This document shows positions 61,919-64,000 of a stretch of 64,000 nt of DNA, piece by piece. The notes beneath the pieces were generated by a model. That model saw only the letters and a list, made by a program, of their open reading frames with translations, made no database searches and had not been told where the DNA came from. Both the position numbers and the translations under genes were made by a program. How positions within the stretch are numbered: the stretch's first letter is position 1; each line of letters begins with the position of its first letter. Location: assembly GCA_019635715.1 (NCBI GenBank), contig JAHBYY010000007.1, positions 1 through 64,000 of the forward strand, read 5' to 3'. Source of the stretch: Rhizobiaceae bacterium. GTDB taxonomy: Bacteria; Pseudomonadota; Alphaproteobacteria; Rhizobiales; Rhizobiaceae.

Positions 61919-63028
61919 ATGCAACTCGGATTCTTCACCATGCCTATCCACCCGCTGGATCGGGATTGGCGCGAGACGCTGCGTGAGGACCAGGAGGCCT
62001 TCTTCCTCGCCGAGGAACTGGGCTTCGCGGAGGCCTATGTCGGCGAGCACATCACCGACCAGGCCGAGAACATCCCGTCCTGCATCGTCTTCCTGGCCAG
62101 CATCGCGGACCGCATCAAGCGCATGCGCCTCGGCACCGGCACGGTGAACCTGCCGAACTCCCATCCGGCGCATGTCGCCTCGCAGGTCGCCATGCTCGAC
62201 CATCTGCTCGACGGTCGGCTGAACTTCGGAATCAGCCCTGGCGGGCTGCTTTCCGATGCGGAGATCTTCGGCAATCTCGACGCCGACCGCAACGCGATGT
62301 TCGTCGAGGGCATCAATGCCGTGCTGGACCTCTGGACCAAGGAGCCCCCCTACGATCTCGACGGCAAGTACTGGAAGATCTCGACGAAGCGCACGCTGAT
62401 CCCGGAGATCGGCCAGGGCATCGTCTCGAAGCCGCTGCAGAAGCCGCATCCGCCGGTCGTGGTCACCGCGGTTGCGCCCTTCTCGAAGGGTGTCTCGGCG
62501 GCGGCGGCGCGCGGCTGGGATCCCATCTCCGCAAACTTCCTGATGCCGAAATGGGTCGCCACGCACCGCGATTCCTACGCCGAGGGCTGCAGGCAGGGCG
62601 GGCGCGCGGTCGACTTCTCGAACTGGCGGGTCGCCAAGAGCATCTTCGTGGCCAACGACCGGAACACGGCGCGGGACTATGCGAGGGGCGAGGGCAGTCC
62701 CTATGTCCACTACTTCCGGTCGCTGTTCACCAAGCTGGTGAGGAACGGCCGGTCAAACCTCTTCAAGGAGGACCCGGACATGAAGGATTCGGACCTGTCG
62801 CTCGAAAGCGTCATGGACCGCCTCGTCATCCACGGCACACCGGACGAGGTGGCCGACAAGCTGCTCGCCTTCCGCGAGGAAGTCGGGCCGTTCGGCACGC
62901 TTCTCTATGCCGGCCATGACTGGCGGGATGCCGCGCTCGGCAAGCAGTCGATGCGGCTGCTTGCCGAGAAGGTGCTGCCGAAGGTCAATGCAGGCATCGG
63001 CGCGGCGGAGGTGAGGGGGGCGGCATGA
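61919..63028 (+). CDS. LLM-class flavin-dependent monooxygenase
   Basis: The 369-residue protein is a luciferase-like TIM barrel: MQLGFFTMPIHP at the start, EELGFAEAYVGEHIT near residue 35, RLGTGTVNLPNSHPAHVASQ near 72 and LDGRLNFGISPGG near 98. Such enzymes use reduced flavin from a partner reductase to insert one oxygen from O2. It resembles the limonene/alkane-monooxygenase-like branch more than RutA. GGAG is 9 bases before the ATG. The alpha/beta hydrolase start overlaps its stop by 4 bases, and the flavin reductase lies in the divergent operon. Confidence 0.9.
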   Translation: MQLGFFTMPIHPLDRDWRETLREDQEAFFLAEELGFAEAYVGEHITDQAENIPSCIVFLASIADRIKRMRLGTGTVNLPNSHPAHVASQVAMLDHLLDGRLNFGISPGGLLSDAEIFGNLDADRNAMFVEGINAVLDLWTKEPPYDLDGKYWKISTKRTLIPEIGQGIVSKPLQKPHPPVVVTAVAPFSKGVSAAAARGWDPISANFLMPKWVATHRDSYAEGCRQGGRAVDFSNWRVAKSIFVANDRNTARDYARGEGSPYVHYFRSLFTKLVRNGRSNLFKEDPDMKDSDLSLESVMDRLVIHGTPDEVADKLLAFREEVGPFGTLLYAGHDWRDAALGKQSMRLLAEKVLPKVNAGIGAAEVRGAA

Positions 63029-63828
63029 CCGAGATGCGGAAAGTCGGTTCGGGCGATGCCACGCTGCATGTCGAGATCGAGGGTGACGAGGGTCTGCCCT
63101 GGCTGATCGCCAGCAACTCGCTCGCCGCCGACCTCTCCATGTGGGACCCGCAGATGCGGGAGCTGACGAAGCGCCGCCGCGTGATCCGTTATGACACCCG
63201 GGGCCATGGACGCAGCAGCGCGCCGGTCGGACCCTACTCTTTCGACATCCTCGTTGCGGATATGGTCGCGGTGCTCGATGCGCTGGAGGTCGGCGAGGCC
63301 GACATCCTCGGCCTCTCGCTCGGCGGCATGACGGCGCTCGGCATCGCGCTCGAACATCCGGGCCGCGTGCGGCGGCTGGTCTGCGCGCAGGCGCGCGGCA
63401 TGTTTCCGCCGCCGGGCCTCGCCATGTGGGACCAGCGTGCCCAGGCGGTCCGCGACGGCGGGATGGCGGCGGTCGTGGACGACACGCTGTCGCGCTGGTT
63501 CACGCCGGAAACCCATCGCGATCGCCCAGACGTGGTCGCGCTTGCCCGCGCGATGATCCTCGCCACCTCGCCCGACGGCTACATCGCCTGCACGGCGGCG
63601 CTGAAGGGCCTCGACTATCTGCGCCGTCTCGGCGACATCAAGAGGCCGGCGCTCTACATCGCGGGCGAACTGGACGGCGGTGCCCCGGTCGACGTCATGC
63701 GCGAGATGGCCGACGCCACGCCCGGCAGCCGCTTCGAGGTGCTCGCGGGCGTCGCCCATATCGGCAATATGGAGGCGGCCGCCGCCTTCGACGCCGCCGT
63801 CGCCGGCTTCCTGTTCGGCGGCGACTGA
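63025..63828 (+). CDS. Alpha/beta hydrolase (3-oxoadipate enol-lactonase/RutD-like)
   Basis: The 267-residue alpha/beta hydrolase has the nucleophile elbow GLSLGGMTALG with the serine near residue 97, an oxyanion-type SNSLAADLSMWD near 31, RYDTRGHGRSSAP near 55 and a late histidine in GVAHIGNMEAA near 242. It would hydrolyse an ester, lactone or amide made by the monooxygenase. Its ATG overlaps the LLM stop, so the two enzymes are made together. The family resembles enol-lactonases, but the substrate is open. No gene that I can support follows it to the right edge. Confidence 0.88.
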   Translation: MTEMRKVGSGDATLHVEIEGDEGLPWLIASNSLAADLSMWDPQMRELTKRRRVIRYDTRGHGRSSAPVGPYSFDILVADMVAVLDALEVGEADILGLSLGGMTALGIALEHPGRVRRLVCAQARGMFPPPGLAMWDQRAQAVRDGGMAAVVDDTLSRWFTPETHRDRPDVVALARAMILATSPDGYIACTAALKGLDYLRRLGDIKRPALYIAGELDGGAPVDVMREMADATPGSRFEVLAGVAHIGNMEAAAAFDAAVAGFLFGGD

Positions 63829-64000
63829 AGCGGTCCGGAGGACCCGGCGTGGCAGCACCGACGGTGGCCGGCTTTTAGGGCCGGGGCGTCCTGGGGGTGC
63901 GTCGCCGTCAAGCTGATGGCCGGCACGGCGCGCGACAAGCCCGCTGGACGAGGTTTTACCGGGAGACCGGGATCCCGCGCCGGACCGGCGCGAAACGGAG

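Noticed and set aside
61919-63828. Assignment of the LLM and hydrolase genes as rutA and rutD
   Set aside because: The LLM protein does not show RutA-specific stretches, and rutB, rutC, rutE and rutG are absent; only an analogy in gene content remains.
1-64000. CRISPR arrays, tRNA or rRNA genes and intact insertion sequences
   Set aside because: No regularly spaced direct repeats, no recognisable tRNA cloverleaf or rRNA stretch, and no transposase gene were seen on either strand.

Overview
The window is GC-rich (about 65%), has no rRNA, tRNA or CRISPR array that I can see, and reads as chromosome or megaplasmid DNA of an alphaproteobacterium of the Rhizobiales (Mesorhizobium/Aminobacter-like). 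The grounds are the many ribose-type (CUT2) sugar importers each with its own dehydrogenases, the Kdp layout with a tiny ORF before kdpF, the beta-hydroxyaspartate genes, and short TAGAGC-ended palindromes. The organism is an inference.

Layout. 0-1.6 kb (minus): a contractile-tail sheath gene running off the left edge, preceded by a probable tail-terminator-like gene; this looks like the start of an extracellular contractile injection system or a phage-tail locus. 1.6-3.1 kb: two convergent membrane or exported proteins of unknown function. 3.1-3.3 kb: a MITE-like palindrome. 3.5-7.35 kb (plus): a three-subunit molybdenum hydroxylase (FAD, 2Fe-2S, Moco subunits) with its own MoaD/ThiS-like sulfur carrier. 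7.35-15.9 kb: catabolic cluster A. A LacI regulator and an SDR are divergent from a CUT2 importer (binding protein broken by an in-frame TAG, two different permeases, one ATPase), followed by an SDR and an AroE-like dehydrogenase. 15.96-26.3 kb: cluster B. D-2-hydroxyacid dehydrogenase, Gfo/Idh/MocA oxidoreductase, RraA-like aldolase, permease, ATPase, permease and binding protein (minus) are divergent from a GntR/FCD regulator, an SDR and a xylose-isomerase-like TIM barrel (plus). A TTGTCTGACAA operator lies between them. 26.4-26.9 kb: two small membrane proteins. 27.2-35.2 kb (plus): a complete kdpFABCDE potassium system. 35.3-42.1 kb: a purine-type NCS2 permease and a complete beta-hydroxyaspartate cycle operon bhcABCD (minus) with divergent bhcR. 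This cycle assimilates glyoxylate. 42.3-51.3 kb: cluster C. M20 amidohydrolase, PfkB kinase, SDR, CUT2 permease/ATPase/binding protein, a NagB-like isomerase/deaminase and a DeoR regulator. 51.7-63.8 kb: cluster D. A 3-hydroxyisobutyrate-dehydrogenase-family enzyme, a CUT2 importer whose ATPase is fused to a permease, FmdB-type zinc ribbon, ATZ/TRZ-type amidohydrolase, carboxymuconolactone-decarboxylase-family protein and flavin reductase (minus). These are divergent from a LysR regulator, an LLM flavin monooxygenase and an alpha/beta hydrolase (plus).

How it fits together. Most of the window is a stack of uptake-plus-oxidation cassettes: four CUT2 importers, each next to a different transcription factor (LacI, GntR, DeoR, LysR) and different oxidoreductases. 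The bhc operon gives a route from glyoxylate to oxaloacetate, and several neighbouring pathways could plausibly feed it (purines through the NCS2 permease, or C2 fragments from clusters B and D). The least familiar combination is cluster D, where an importer, an amidohydrolase and a two-component flavin monooxygenase are tied together by shared LysR-like operator sequences. The final 170 bases after the last hydrolase hold no gene that I can support.
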